Positions 43,746 to 50,498 of a stretch of DNA of 50,498 nt are shown here, piece after piece. Position 1 is the first letter of the stretch, and every line of letters begins with the position of its first letter. The notes under the pieces were generated by a model. The model saw nothing but the letters and a program-made list of their open reading frames with translations, made no database searches and was not told the DNA's origin. This stretch comes from Deltaproteobacteria bacterium (GTDB lineage Bacteria; Desulfobacterota; Desulfuromonadia; Geobacterales; Pseudopelobacteraceae), in NCBI GenBank assembly GCA_021780495.1, contig JAJXYO010000043.1, forward strand, positions 1 through 50,498, in the 5' to 3' direction. A program made the translations under genes and the position numbers.

Positions 43746-43768
43746 CCCCCTCTTAAGCTAAGAGGGGG
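43746..43768. repeat. Second palindrome, 10-nt arms with 3-nt loop
   Basis: CCCCCTCTTA (43746-43755) and TAAGAGGGGG (43759-43768) flank AGC. Its sequence is a near-variant of the palindrome at 43673-43694. It could be a mobile REP-like element or a bidirectional terminator. Confidence 0.6.
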
Positions 43769-43822
43769 ACAGGGGGGGTATGACCGGTGCAGGGTAGTCA
43801 ACCTGTGACCTCACCGAAGCGG

Positions 43823-45085
43823 TCACAAATATTCCTCGAAATAGTCCAGATCCTTGTGGAAGGTCTCCTGCAGACGCCACAGCGAGAGCAGCGCCACGGT
43901 CAGACAGATCCCGCCCACCCACAACGCCCCCTGCTGGATACCCAGCGCCTTCCGAGACAACTGGAACAGCATGGTAATAGGGACCACCATGCCGCGCACA
44001 AAATTGGGGACGGTGGTGGCCACGGTCGCCCGCAGGTTGGTGCCGAACTGCTCGGCGGCGATGGTGACGAAGATGGCCCAGTAGCCGCTGGCGAATCCCA
44101 GGAAGGTGCAGATGCCGTAGAAAACCGCTGCCGAAGAACCTGCGCTCATAAAGTAGGCTGCGATACCGGCCACGGTCAGGCAGAGGAAGATCAGCACGAC
44201 CTTTTTACGACTTTTCAGCAACTGACTGAGCATACCACTGGCAAGATCGCCGAAGACCAGCCCCAGGTAGCAGAACATGACCGCGTTCCCGGCGCTGACA
44301 ACTCCCTGGATCTCTAATTCCTTGGCAAACTCCGGGGAAAAGGTGATCAGAATGCCTACCACAAACCAGGTCGGGATGCCGATCAGGATCGAGTTCATGA
44401 AGCGCCCGAAGCGCTCGTACGAGGTGAACAGCGACAGAAAATTGCCCCGACGCAGGCGTGTCCCCTGCCCCGCCATCCCTTTGAACATACCGGATTCGCT
44501 GACACTGATCCGGAGTACCAGCAGCAACAGGCCAAGTACACCGCCGATGTAGAAGGCGGTCCGCCAATCAAAGCCCTTGGCGACGAAGTTGGCCATTATC
44601 GCACCCGAGACACCTACCGATGCCACGATCATGGTGCCGTAACCGCGGACCGATTTGTGCAGCACCTCGCTGACCAGCGTGATGCCGGCCCCCAGTTCTC
44701 CAGCCAGGCCGACGCCGGCCAGAAAACGCAGGATGGCATAGGCTTCTATGGAGGTCACCATGCCGTTGGCCAGGTTGGCCAGGGAATAGATGAAAATCGA
44801 GCCGAACATGATCTTCAGCCGTCCCTTGCGATCCCCCAGAATGCCCCAGAGAATCCCGCCCAGCAACATACCGATCATCTGCATGTTGAGCAGCATGACC
44901 CCCTTGTTGATCAGCTCCGGCCCGGCGATGCCGATCCCCTTCAGACTCGGGACCCGGACGATACTGAACAGAACCAGGTCATAGATATCCACGAAGTATC
45001 CCAAGGCAGCCACGATTACCGGCAGACTGAAGACCGTCAGCACCGACACCGTGGTTGTACCTATATCCGCAGTTTTTTCAGACAT
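43823..45085 (-). CDS. MFS transporter (metabolite:proton symporter type)
   Basis: This protein of about 420 aa has twelve predicted membrane helices. The MFS signature GILWGILGDRKGRLKIMFGS lies between TM2 and TM3, and FLAGVGLAGELGAGITLVSE in TM4 is typical of the sugar/metabolite-symporter group. The transported substrate cannot be told. The ATG at 45085 is chosen because GGGGGAG lies just upstream, though with short spacing; an ATG 17 codons earlier is possible. It sits on the minus strand between the two secreted-protein module copies, which it divides. Confidence 0.9.
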   Translation of the reverse strand: MSEKTADIGTTTVSVLTVFSLPVIVAALGYFVDIYDLVLFSIVRVPSLKGIGIAGPELINKGVMLLNMQMIGMLLGGILWGILGDRKGRLKIMFGSIFIYSLANLANGMVTSIEAYAILRFLAGVGLAGELGAGITLVSEVLHKSVRGYGTMIVASVGVSGAIMANFVAKGFDWRTAFYIGGVLGLLLLVLRISVSESGMFKGMAGQGTRLRRGNFLSLFTSYERFGRFMNSILIGIPTWFVVGILITFSPEFAKELEIQGVVSAGNAVMFCYLGLVFGDLASGMLSQLLKSRKKVVLIFLCLTVAGIAAYFMSAGSSAAVFYGICTFLGFASGYWAIFVTIAAEQFGTNLRATVATTVPNFVRGMVVPITMLFQLSRKALGIQQGALWVGGICLTVALLSLWRLQETFHKDLDYFEEYL

Positions 45086-45313
45086 CACTCCCCCTGTTTT
45101 GACTATGCGGTATGTTATCATTCCAACGGGATTCAAGTTAACATACGTGCCCGTTTATCAGGTTTAGAAGAGTTAGTTAATATAGCGAAGGGCCAGGGAA
45201 GTCAATATTGAAACAAACCCCACCCATCTCTGATGTGCTGCGCATCCGGCTGTACGTTGTCTTCCAACACGGTAAGCGGTCACCTTGCAGCTCAATTGTC
45301 ACCAAGTATTCCT

Positions 45314-45341
45314 TTGACAATAAAACATGTAATATTAATAT
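45314..45341 (+). promoter_or_regulatory. Candidate sigma-70 promoter of the cysteine-repeat protein gene
   Basis: TTGACA (45314-45319) and TAATAT (45336-45341) are 16 nt apart. The leader of about 55 nt carries GGGAG just before the ATG at 45401. It lies in the divergent gap with the MFS gene. Confidence 0.55.
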
Positions 45342-45400
45342 TTTACAATCATCCGAGCCCCCCAACAATCCATTCAAAAACAGCTTTCCGGGAGTCCATT

Positions 45401-46657
45401 ATGCTGACCAAAACAAGAGTCGTACTCGCCGCCCTGATCACGATCATTCTGGCCACCCATGCCTTTGCCGAGCCTATCCCTCGCACCATCAGCTACCAGG
45501 GGTACCTGAAGAACTCCGACGGCTCGCCGGTCAGCGGGCCGAAAAACCTGACCTTCAATCTCTACAGTTCCCGGACCGTAGCCCCGACGCAGCAATGGAG
45601 CGAACCGCACAACAATGTGCCGCTGACCAACGGCGTCTACAGCGTGTTGCTGGGGGAGACGACGCCGTTCAGCAGCGCACCGACCCAACAGTATTACCTG
45701 GGGGTACAGGTGGATACCGGTCCGGTGTTGACACCGCTGCAGCCCTTCCCCAGCGTCCCTTTCGCCCTCTCCGCCGCTTCGGTGGCCGACAACAGCATCA
45801 CCACATCAAGCCTGGCGATCACCTGCGCCGCCGGCCAGGCGCTGATCTATAACGGCGCCAACTGGACGTGCGGCATGGTCTGTTCCTGTCCGAGCGATCA
45901 GCAAAACTGCAACGGCACCTGCGCCAACCTGACGACCGATATCAACCACTGCGGCAGCTGCGGGACGGCCTGTCCCGCCGGCCAGGTCTGCAGTGGTGGC
46001 GCCTGTGCCGTCAGCTGCCAGACGGGGCTGACCAACTGCAACGGTACCTGTACAAATCTGGCAACAGATCAGACACATTGCGGGTCTTGTACGAGTGCCT
46101 GTTCTCCTGGCACGGTCTGCAGTGCCGGTGTCTGTGCGGTGTCATGCCCTTCCGGCCAGGTAAATTGCGCTGGAACCTGTCGTGATCTGACCAGCGACCT
46201 GAGCAACTGCGGTACTTGCGGCCATGTGTGTCCTGCGGGGGATGTCTGTTCAGCCGGTGCCTGCAGCCTGAGCTGCCAAGCTGGACTCACGGCCTGCAGC
46301 GGTACCTGCACGAATCTTTCAACGGATATCGCCAACTGCGGGAGCTGCGCCAAGGCGTGCAATTCGGGACAGGTGTGTGTAGCGGGAGCATGCGCTTTAA
46401 CCTGCCAGGCTGGAATGTCAGTTTGCGGCGGCAGTTGCAGTAATCTGACCAGCGACAGCAGCAACTGCGGGGCATGCGGGACCATGTGTGCAGCGGGAAC
46501 AGTCTGCTCAGCCGGTACCTGTGTTGCCAGCTGCCAATCCCCCCTGGTCAACTGCGGCGGTCAATGCAAGGACGTACGGTATGACCCTGCCAACTGCGGG
46601 GGATGCGGAGTTGCTTGCTCTGCCGGCAAATACTGTTCAAATGCGAGCTGCATATAA
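45401..46657 (+). CDS. Secreted YQGY-domain protein with six 8-cysteine repeats
   Basis: This protein of about 418 aa has a signal peptide (about 1-23, AFA) and the YQGY domain (about 25-150: RTISYQGYLKNSDGSPV, LTFNLYSSR). From residue 163 to the end it has six tandem units of about 43 residues. Each unit carries eight cysteines in the pattern C-x6-C-x3-C-x9-C-x2-C-x3-C-x5-C-x4-C, with N-C-G-x-C as a landmark. The start was set at ATG 45401 because the frame further upstream lacks a ribosome site and the signal peptide begins there. About 48 cysteines in an exported protein imply heavy disulfide bonding. A DsbA-like gene follows 18 nt later. Confidence 0.85.
   Translation: MLTKTRVVLAALITIILATHAFAEPIPRTISYQGYLKNSDGSPVSGPKNLTFNLYSSRTVAPTQQWSEPHNNVPLTNGVYSVLLGETTPFSSAPTQQYYLGVQVDTGPVLTPLQPFPSVPFALSAASVADNSITTSSLAITCAAGQALIYNGANWTCGMVCSCPSDQQNCNGTCANLTTDINHCGSCGTACPAGQVCSGGACAVSCQTGLTNCNGTCTNLATDQTHCGSCTSACSPGTVCSAGVCAVSCPSGQVNCAGTCRDLTSDLSNCGTCGHVCPAGDVCSAGACSLSCQAGLTACSGTCTNLSTDIANCGSCAKACNSGQVCVAGACALTCQAGMSVCGGSCSNLTSDSSNCGACGTMCAAGTVCSAGTCVASCQSPLVNCGGQCKDVRYDPANCGGCGVACSAGKYCSNASCI
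45887..46654 (+). repeat. Six tandem Cys-rich repeat units (about 129 bp each)
   Basis: The unit is about 43 codons with eight cysteines. Units begin near 'CPSDQQNC', 'CQTGLTNC', 'CPSGQVNC', 'CQAGLTAC', 'CQAGMSVC' and 'CQSPLVNC'. The DNA of the units is related but not identical, which suggests an old duplication and not a slippage-prone satellite. Confidence 0.8.
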
Positions 46658-46675
46658 CTAATTACAAGGAGATTT

Positions 46676-47419
46676 ATGCGTTTTACGAAAATCCGGACCT
46701 TCGCCGCAACCATCATTGCCTTCAGCACCCTGGCCAGCGCGGCCCACGCCGAACCAATGACCAAGGAGCAGGGTGACGCCATCCTCACCGAGCTGCGCCA
46801 GATCAAGCAACTGCTGCAAAAACCGCAACAGCTGGCCCAGCCCGCACCCCAAGCCCCGAAAGCGGACGAACCGGCCACGGTCTCCGTCGCCGGCGTGCCG
46901 TTTCTCGGCAAGGCCGATGCCCCCCTGACCCTGGTTATGTTCACCGATTACCAGTGCCCCTTCTGCAGCCGCTTCGAAACCCAGACCCTGCCGGAGATCA
47001 AGCGGCAGTACATCGATACCGGTAAACTGCGCTTCGTGGTGCGCGACATGCCACTGCCCTTCCATCCCTACGCCTCCAAGGCGGCCGAGGCGACCCACTG
47101 TGCCGAGGAACAAGGAAAATACTGGGAACTGCGTGAAAAACTGGTGGCCAACGGCGACAAACTGGACGCCAAGCTGCTGCCTGAGTATGCCAGACAGGTC
47201 GGCCTGGATGTCGCCAAGTTTTCGGCCTGCCTGGAGAGCGGCCGGCAGGCCGAAAAGGTCAGGGCCAGCTCGTCCCTGGCAGCATCCATCGGGATCTCCG
47301 GTACACCCAGTTTCGTGATAGGCAGGTCCAAGGGGGATCGTGTGGAGGGCGTCACAATCGTGGGTGCACAACCCTTTGCGGCGTTTGACCAGAAGCTGAA
47401 GGAACTGCTGGGCAAGTGA
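46676..47419 (+). CDS. DsbA-family thiol oxidoreductase, exported
   Basis: This 247-aa protein has a signal peptide (about 1-25, AHA), a short coiled N-extension and Pro/Gln-rich linker (about 30-68), then a DsbA-like thioredoxin domain. The active site is CPFC at C94-C97 in MFTDYQCPFCSRFE, and cis-Pro is in SGTPSF. Helical insertion residues TLPEIKRQYIDTGKLRFVVRD are of the DsbA/BdbD type. It probably forms or repairs disulfides outside the cytoplasm. Its location directly after the 48-cysteine protein suggests that protein is its substrate; this is inference. Confidence 0.92.
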   Translation: MRFTKIRTFAATIIAFSTLASAAHAEPMTKEQGDAILTELRQIKQLLQKPQQLAQPAPQAPKADEPATVSVAGVPFLGKADAPLTLVMFTDYQCPFCSRFETQTLPEIKRQYIDTGKLRFVVRDMPLPFHPYASKAAEATHCAEEQGKYWELREKLVANGDKLDAKLLPEYARQVGLDVAKFSACLESGRQAEKVRASSSLAASIGISGTPSFVIGRSKGDRVEGVTIVGAQPFAAFDQKLKELLGK

Positions 47420-47467
47420 CTGGGCAAATAAAAATCAATTCGCAGTAGAACGCAGGGAGGTTACATC

Positions 47468-48580
47468 ATGAAACCGTCACCAACCATTGCAGTCCTGACC
47501 CTGTTGACGTCACTGGTCCTGCCGACCTCCCTTGCCCTGGCCCTCTATTCGCAGCCAGCCTCGACCTTCTCCGCCGGCGGGGGAGAATCGACCTCCACGA
47601 ACTACATCAACCTTGGAGTGATCGGCCAGCCGGGGGTCGTCGGCAGTTCCAGCAACGCCTCTTACAAGTCCGAGCATGGCTTCCTGCCGGTACTGGGTGG
47701 CTGGCGGATCCTCTATCCGGTCATCGCCACCACCCCCGGCGCCCCGACCTTTACGCTGATGGCCGGATCTACGGGAGGTCAAGACGTCACCATCAGCAAT
47801 GCCGGCGGCAGTAACCTCAACTGGACTGTCACCAAAAACATCACCGACAGCATCTTCAATCTTAGCCAGTCATCCGGCACAGCTCCCGGCACTGTTACCG
47901 TAACTGCCAATGCTGCCAGTCTGATGCCCGGCAATTACAGCAACACCTTGAATATCAGCGGGGCCGGCATCGACCAGATCGCCCAGGTTGTACTCGACCT
48001 GACTGTCACCCCGGCCTCCTACACCCTGGCGGTGACCCTCAAACTGGCTACCCCCGGCAAGGGCGGCGGCACCGTCACCAGCACAGTTCCGGATTCGAGC
48101 CTTAGTTGCCAGCGGACCGGCGGTAATACCGACGTAATCTGCAGCGCCAACTTCGCTCCGGGCACGATTACCCTTTCCCAAACCCCGGACAGCAACACGA
48201 CCAGTGCCACCTGGGGAGTACCTGGCTGCGGCAGCAATCCTTCCTGCCAAGTAGTCCTGAACACATATCCGGGAACCGGTATAGATGTCATCTTCCCCTA
48301 TTCATTCATGGCCAAAGACTCCATTTCCGGTGCAACCAGCGATTCACTTGTCACGGCTTATGGCTCGGCAGCTGCAACAGACACAATCAATTCCAGGGCA
48401 GTATCCTTTTCTGAGATTGGCGGCGTGTTCAACCTGATTGGATCAAAAACGATCCATCTCGTTGGCGGGCTGGATGCTTACTACAACGCTCTAACCGGCA
48501 GCTACACCACCATCCTGGGCAGGCTGAATATCGGCGGGACCGGCAGGGTAACTGCAAAATACGTCAAGATTCATCCGTAG
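47468..48580 (+). CDS. Secreted protein with KIHP C-terminal domain (copy 2)
   Basis: This 370-aa protein has a signal peptide (about 1-25). An N-terminal 'AGGGES...NYINLGVIGQ' domain resembles that of 42565-43617. A BACON-like beta-sandwich follows (about 95-180: FTLMAGSTGGQDVTISNAGGSNLNWTV-type). A region with two CxxC-like cysteine pairs (about 215-265) precedes a C-terminal domain sharing 'GG(M/L)DA' and terminal VKIHP with copy 1. The ATG has GGGAGG upstream. A terminator follows 30 nt after the stop. Confidence 0.75.
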   Translation: MKPSPTIAVLTLLTSLVLPTSLALALYSQPASTFSAGGGESTSTNYINLGVIGQPGVVGSSSNASYKSEHGFLPVLGGWRILYPVIATTPGAPTFTLMAGSTGGQDVTISNAGGSNLNWTVTKNITDSIFNLSQSSGTAPGTVTVTANAASLMPGNYSNTLNISGAGIDQIAQVVLDLTVTPASYTLAVTLKLATPGKGGGTVTSTVPDSSLSCQRTGGNTDVICSANFAPGTITLSQTPDSNTTSATWGVPGCGSNPSCQVVLNTYPGTGIDVIFPYSFMAKDSISGATSDSLVTAYGSAAATDTINSRAVSFSEIGGVFNLIGSKTIHLVGGLDAYYNALTGSYTTILGRLNIGGTGRVTAKYVKIHP

Positions 48581-48610
48581 AACGCATAGACTATGTGTGA
48601 CAGTACTCCA

Positions 48611-48649
48611 AACGTAAAAAGGCCCGTCAATGACGGGCCTTTTTACGTT
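48611..48649. terminator. Bidirectional Rho-independent terminator
   Basis: Two perfect 19-nt arms, AACGTAAAAAGGCCCGTCA and its complement, are separated by one base. The stem is GC-rich with A/T tracts on both sides, so it can end the plus-strand module and the minus-strand ferredoxin transcript. It lies 31 nt from the KIHP-protein stop and 23 nt from the ferredoxin stop. Confidence 0.9.
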
Positions 48650-48671
48650 GCTTGATGTGCATCAATGCTGA

Positions 48672-48839
48672 TTAGGCATGGATAGCATTCACGGGACAGG
48701 TATCCACGCAAGCGCCGCAGTCGATGCAAGTATCGGCGTCAATAGCACGCTTGCCGCCCTGTTCGCTGATAGCGTTAACAGGACAGGAATCCTCACATGC
48801 TGCACAGTTGGTGCAATCGTCGGTAATGGAGTGGGACAC
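48672..48839 (-). CDS. 2[4Fe-4S] ferredoxin (55 aa, GTG start)
   Basis: This gene is below the usual length cutoff. The two cluster motifs are CTNCAACEDSCP and CIDCGACVDTCP, with the classic CxxCxxCxxxCP spacing. The start is GTG at 48839, with GGAGG 7 nt upstream. It is an electron carrier of the clostridial type. Two CTTTAAAG boxes sit in its leader. It is divergent from acetate kinase and convergent with the secreted module. Confidence 0.95.
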   Translation of the reverse strand: MSHSITDDCTNCAACEDSCPVNAISEQGGKRAIDADTCIDCGACVDTCPVNAIHA

Positions 48840-48890
48840 GGTTTTTCCTCCTTTAAAGATTGGTCTTCCCTTGGGAACTTTAAAGAATTT

Positions 48891-48919
48891 ACCATAGCCC
48901 TTTTCTAAATGTCCAGCAA
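48891..48919 (-). promoter_or_regulatory. Candidate promoter of ferredoxin gene
   Basis: On the minus strand TTGCTG (48914-48919) and TATGGT (48891-48896) are 17 nt apart, about 50 nt above the GTG. The leader contains two CTTTAAAG palindromes, the second next to the ribosome site (48851-48858). Confidence 0.4.
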
Positions 48920-49009
48920 AGAATATGCCCCGGCCTAACCGTCAATCAGACAAAATGTGTTGAATTCAGAGATATAGTAATGTATATATCAAAAGTGGTT
49001 TTATTTTAG

Positions 49010-49038
49010 CTGTTTGTTTTAGTCTGTCTGTTTGTTTT
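49010..49038. repeat. Direct repeat in acetate kinase leader
   Basis: CTGTTTGTTTT occurs at 49010-49020 and again at 49028-49038, in a T-rich stretch 47-75 nt upstream of the ackA ATG. It may be a regulator site; a clear -35/-10 pair was not found beside it. Confidence 0.35.
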
Positions 49039-49084
49039 TTATTGATATTATAAATAAATCTCTGTTTATTCAAGGGAGGAACCC

Positions 49085-50350
49085 ATGATCATAATGGCAC
49101 TTAACTGTGGCAGTTCTTCGGTGAAATACCAGCTTTTCGACTGGGATAAAAAAGAGGTTGTAGCCAAGGGAATGGTTGAGCGGGTCATCATCGGCGATTC
49201 CTTCATCATGCACGAGGTTCCCGGTCGTGAAACCTATCACCACGAACAGGATTGCGTCAATCATCAGGCTGCCATTGATCTCCTGATCAAAACAGTCACC
49301 GACCCGGTCCATGGTGTTCTTAAGAGTGTTGACGAGATTTCTGCTGTTGGCCACCGGGTTGTACATGGTGGCGAAAATTTTACCTGCTCGGTAATGATCG
49401 ATGAGAAGGTGCTCGACGCCGTTAAAGAGGTGCAGCATCTGGCCCCCCTGCACAATCCGCCCAACATCGAAGGGATCGAAGCAGCCCAGGCGCTTATGCC
49501 GACGGTCCCCCACGTGGCTATCTTCGATACCGCTTTCCACCAGACCATGCCCGAAAAAGCCTATATCTATCCCCTGCCCTACGAATGGTACGAAAAATAC
49601 CAGGTCAGACGTTACGGCTTCCACGGCACGTCGCACCTGTATGTTTCCAAGCGCGCCGCGGTGCTGCTGGGCAAGAAACCCGCCGACTGCAATATCGTTA
49701 CCATGCATATAGGTAACGGCGTTTCACATTGCGCCATCAAGAACGGCATTTCGGTGGATACGACCATGGGGCTGACCCCGCTGGAAGGCGCTGTCATGGG
49801 GACCCGTTGCGGCGATATCGATCCCGCCATCCCGGCCTTCATGATGCAGAAGGAAAACCTGTCCGCCAAGGAGATCGACAGCATCCTCAATAAGAAAAGC
49901 GGTGTCATGGGTGTGACCGGCCGTTTCACCGACCGTCGCGATGTCATAGAAAACGCCAATGCCGGCGACAAGCGTTGCCTGTTGTCACTGGAAATCGAGT
50001 CGTACCGGCTGAAGAAGTACATCGGCGCCTACATGGCCGCCGTGGGCAAACTGGATGCGGTGGTGTTCACCGCCGGCGTGGGCGAGATGGGTGCCCTGAT
50101 CCGCGAGAAGGCCATCGAAGGTTTGGAACACATCGGCATCTGCCTGGACAAGGCACGCAACAACAGCGCCATGACCCGCAAGCGTGAAACCCTGATCACC
50201 ACCGATGCCTCGCCGGTCAAGGTCTATGTTATTCCCACCGATGAAGAGCTGGTCTTTACCGAGGACGTGGTCGCCATCCTGAACGGGACCTATACCGACC
50301 ACATGAATTTTGTATATTCGTTCGGCAAGGCGGACTTTGTCAGAAAATAA
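49085..50350 (+). CDS. ackA: Acetate kinase
   Basis: This 421-aa protein interconverts acetyl phosphate + ADP with acetate + ATP. The N-terminal LNCGSSSVKYQLFD, DTAFHQTMP, RRYGFHGTSHLYVSKRAA, MHIGNGVSHCAIKNG and FTAGVGEMG motifs are intact. A strong GGGAGGA site precedes the ATG. Length is slightly above the usual 400. No phosphotransacetylase (pta) gene is beside it here; the sequence ends soon after in an intron. Confidence 0.97.
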   Translation: MIIMALNCGSSSVKYQLFDWDKKEVVAKGMVERVIIGDSFIMHEVPGRETYHHEQDCVNHQAAIDLLIKTVTDPVHGVLKSVDEISAVGHRVVHGGENFTCSVMIDEKVLDAVKEVQHLAPLHNPPNIEGIEAAQALMPTVPHVAIFDTAFHQTMPEKAYIYPLPYEWYEKYQVRRYGFHGTSHLYVSKRAAVLLGKKPADCNIVTMHIGNGVSHCAIKNGISVDTTMGLTPLEGAVMGTRCGDIDPAIPAFMMQKENLSAKEIDSILNKKSGVMGVTGRFTDRRDVIENANAGDKRCLLSLEIESYRLKKYIGAYMAAVGKLDAVVFTAGVGEMGALIREKAIEGLEHIGICLDKARNNSAMTRKRETLITTDASPVKVYVIPTDEELVFTEDVVAILNGTYTDHMNFVYSFGKADFVRK

Positions 50351-50371
50351 CGCTTGAAAGCCTGATAACGG

Positions 50372-50498
50372 ATCGGGTAGGAGGCGGGATTACTCCCGCC
50401 GTCCTCCCACACCACCGTGCGTACGGTTCCGTACACGGCGGTTCACGTTGAATGTTGAAAGTGGTGAAACTGGTTGAGTAGTGAAAGAAGTCCCAGTT
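50372..50498 (-). mobile_element. Group II intron, 3' end (class C-like; truncated by window)
   Basis: On the minus strand a domain V with GAACCGCCGTG and CGCACGGTGGTG arms lies at about 50411-50444 and carries a CGC-type catalytic triad, as in IIC introns. A GGCGGGA/TCCCGCC hairpin and CCTACCCGAT form domain VI and the 3' end near 50372. It is a different class from the intron at the left border. Only the last part is in view; no reverse transcriptase is seen. The 3' exon faces the ackA stop codon 22 nt away. Confidence 0.85.

Noticed and set aside
45233..45400. N-terminal extension of the cysteine-repeat protein
   Set aside because: The extension lies before the promoter and signal peptide; the ATG at 45401 has GGGAG upstream and starts a clean signal sequence.
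1..50498. CRISPR arrays or cas genes
   Set aside because: No regularly spaced repeats and no Cas motifs seen; the tandem repeats at 40830-41400 and 45887-46654 are within protein-coding sequence.

Overview
The window looks like chromosome of a Geobacterales bacterium (Geobacter / Trichlorobacter / 'Pelobacter' propionicus type). This is inferred from gene order (pheA-tyrA-aroA-cmk-ispH-rpsA-ihfB), a che cluster with CheD and STAS proteins, many cytoplasmic receiver-kinase proteins, a DUF342/FapA protein, a P460 cytochrome and families of secreted repeat proteins. No rRNA or other species marker is present, so the genus is not certain.

Layout. (1) 1-2.5 kb is an accessory segment: the 3' end of a group II intron, a small membrane protein, a DinJ/YafQ-type toxin-antitoxin pair and a tyrosine integrase abutting the 3' end of a tRNA-Leu gene, as expected at one end of an integrated element. 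(2) 2.5-10.2 kb is a housekeeping block on the minus strand: an HD-domain protein, then phenylalanine/tyrosine/EPSP synthesis, cytidylate kinase, IspH, ribosomal protein S1, IHF-beta and tRNA-Leu. (3) 10.4-26.8 kb is a large minus-strand signalling region. It holds a chemotaxis cluster (receiver-kinase, receiver, soluble MCP-like protein, STAS, CheY, CheA, MCP, CheW, CheR, CheD, CheB), a cytochrome P460, a FapA-like protein and a second MCP-CheW pair with a nearly identical signalling domain. (4) 26.9-34.0 kb holds a giant GH13 alpha-amylase-family protein, a lytic-transglycosylase-like protein, a second receiver-kinase with a STAS protein, and a CheV.

(5) 34.3-38.9 kb is a compact plus-strand operon: dCMP deaminase, NrdR, RibD, RibE, RibBA, QueH and a DUF2905 protein. 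Lumazine synthase (ribH), which often follows ribBA, is absent. (6) 39.2-48.6 kb is the most unusual part. Four large secreted proteins form two copies of a module: a protein with a 'YQGY' N-terminal domain followed by one ending in a shared KIHP C-terminal domain. One copy carries a beta-propeller / left-handed-helix fibre with a C-terminal S74 self-cleaving chaperone. The other carries six 8-cysteine repeats and has a DsbA-like oxidoreductase between its two members. An MFS transporter on the opposite strand separates the copies. (7) 48.6-50.35 kb has a GTG-started 2[4Fe-4S] ferredoxin and acetate kinase. (8) The right edge is the 3' end of a different, class-C-like group II intron on the minus strand.

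The rib/nrdR block supplies flavins and regulates deoxynucleotide synthesis. The che, CheV and STAS proteins form one or two signalling arrays, and both MCPs end in a CheR-tether-like pentapeptide. The surface module plausibly builds disulfide-stabilised or self-processed extracellular fibres. Intron ends at both borders suggest that the sequence may be a contig broken at repeats. All function calls rest on reading translated motifs; no database search was possible.
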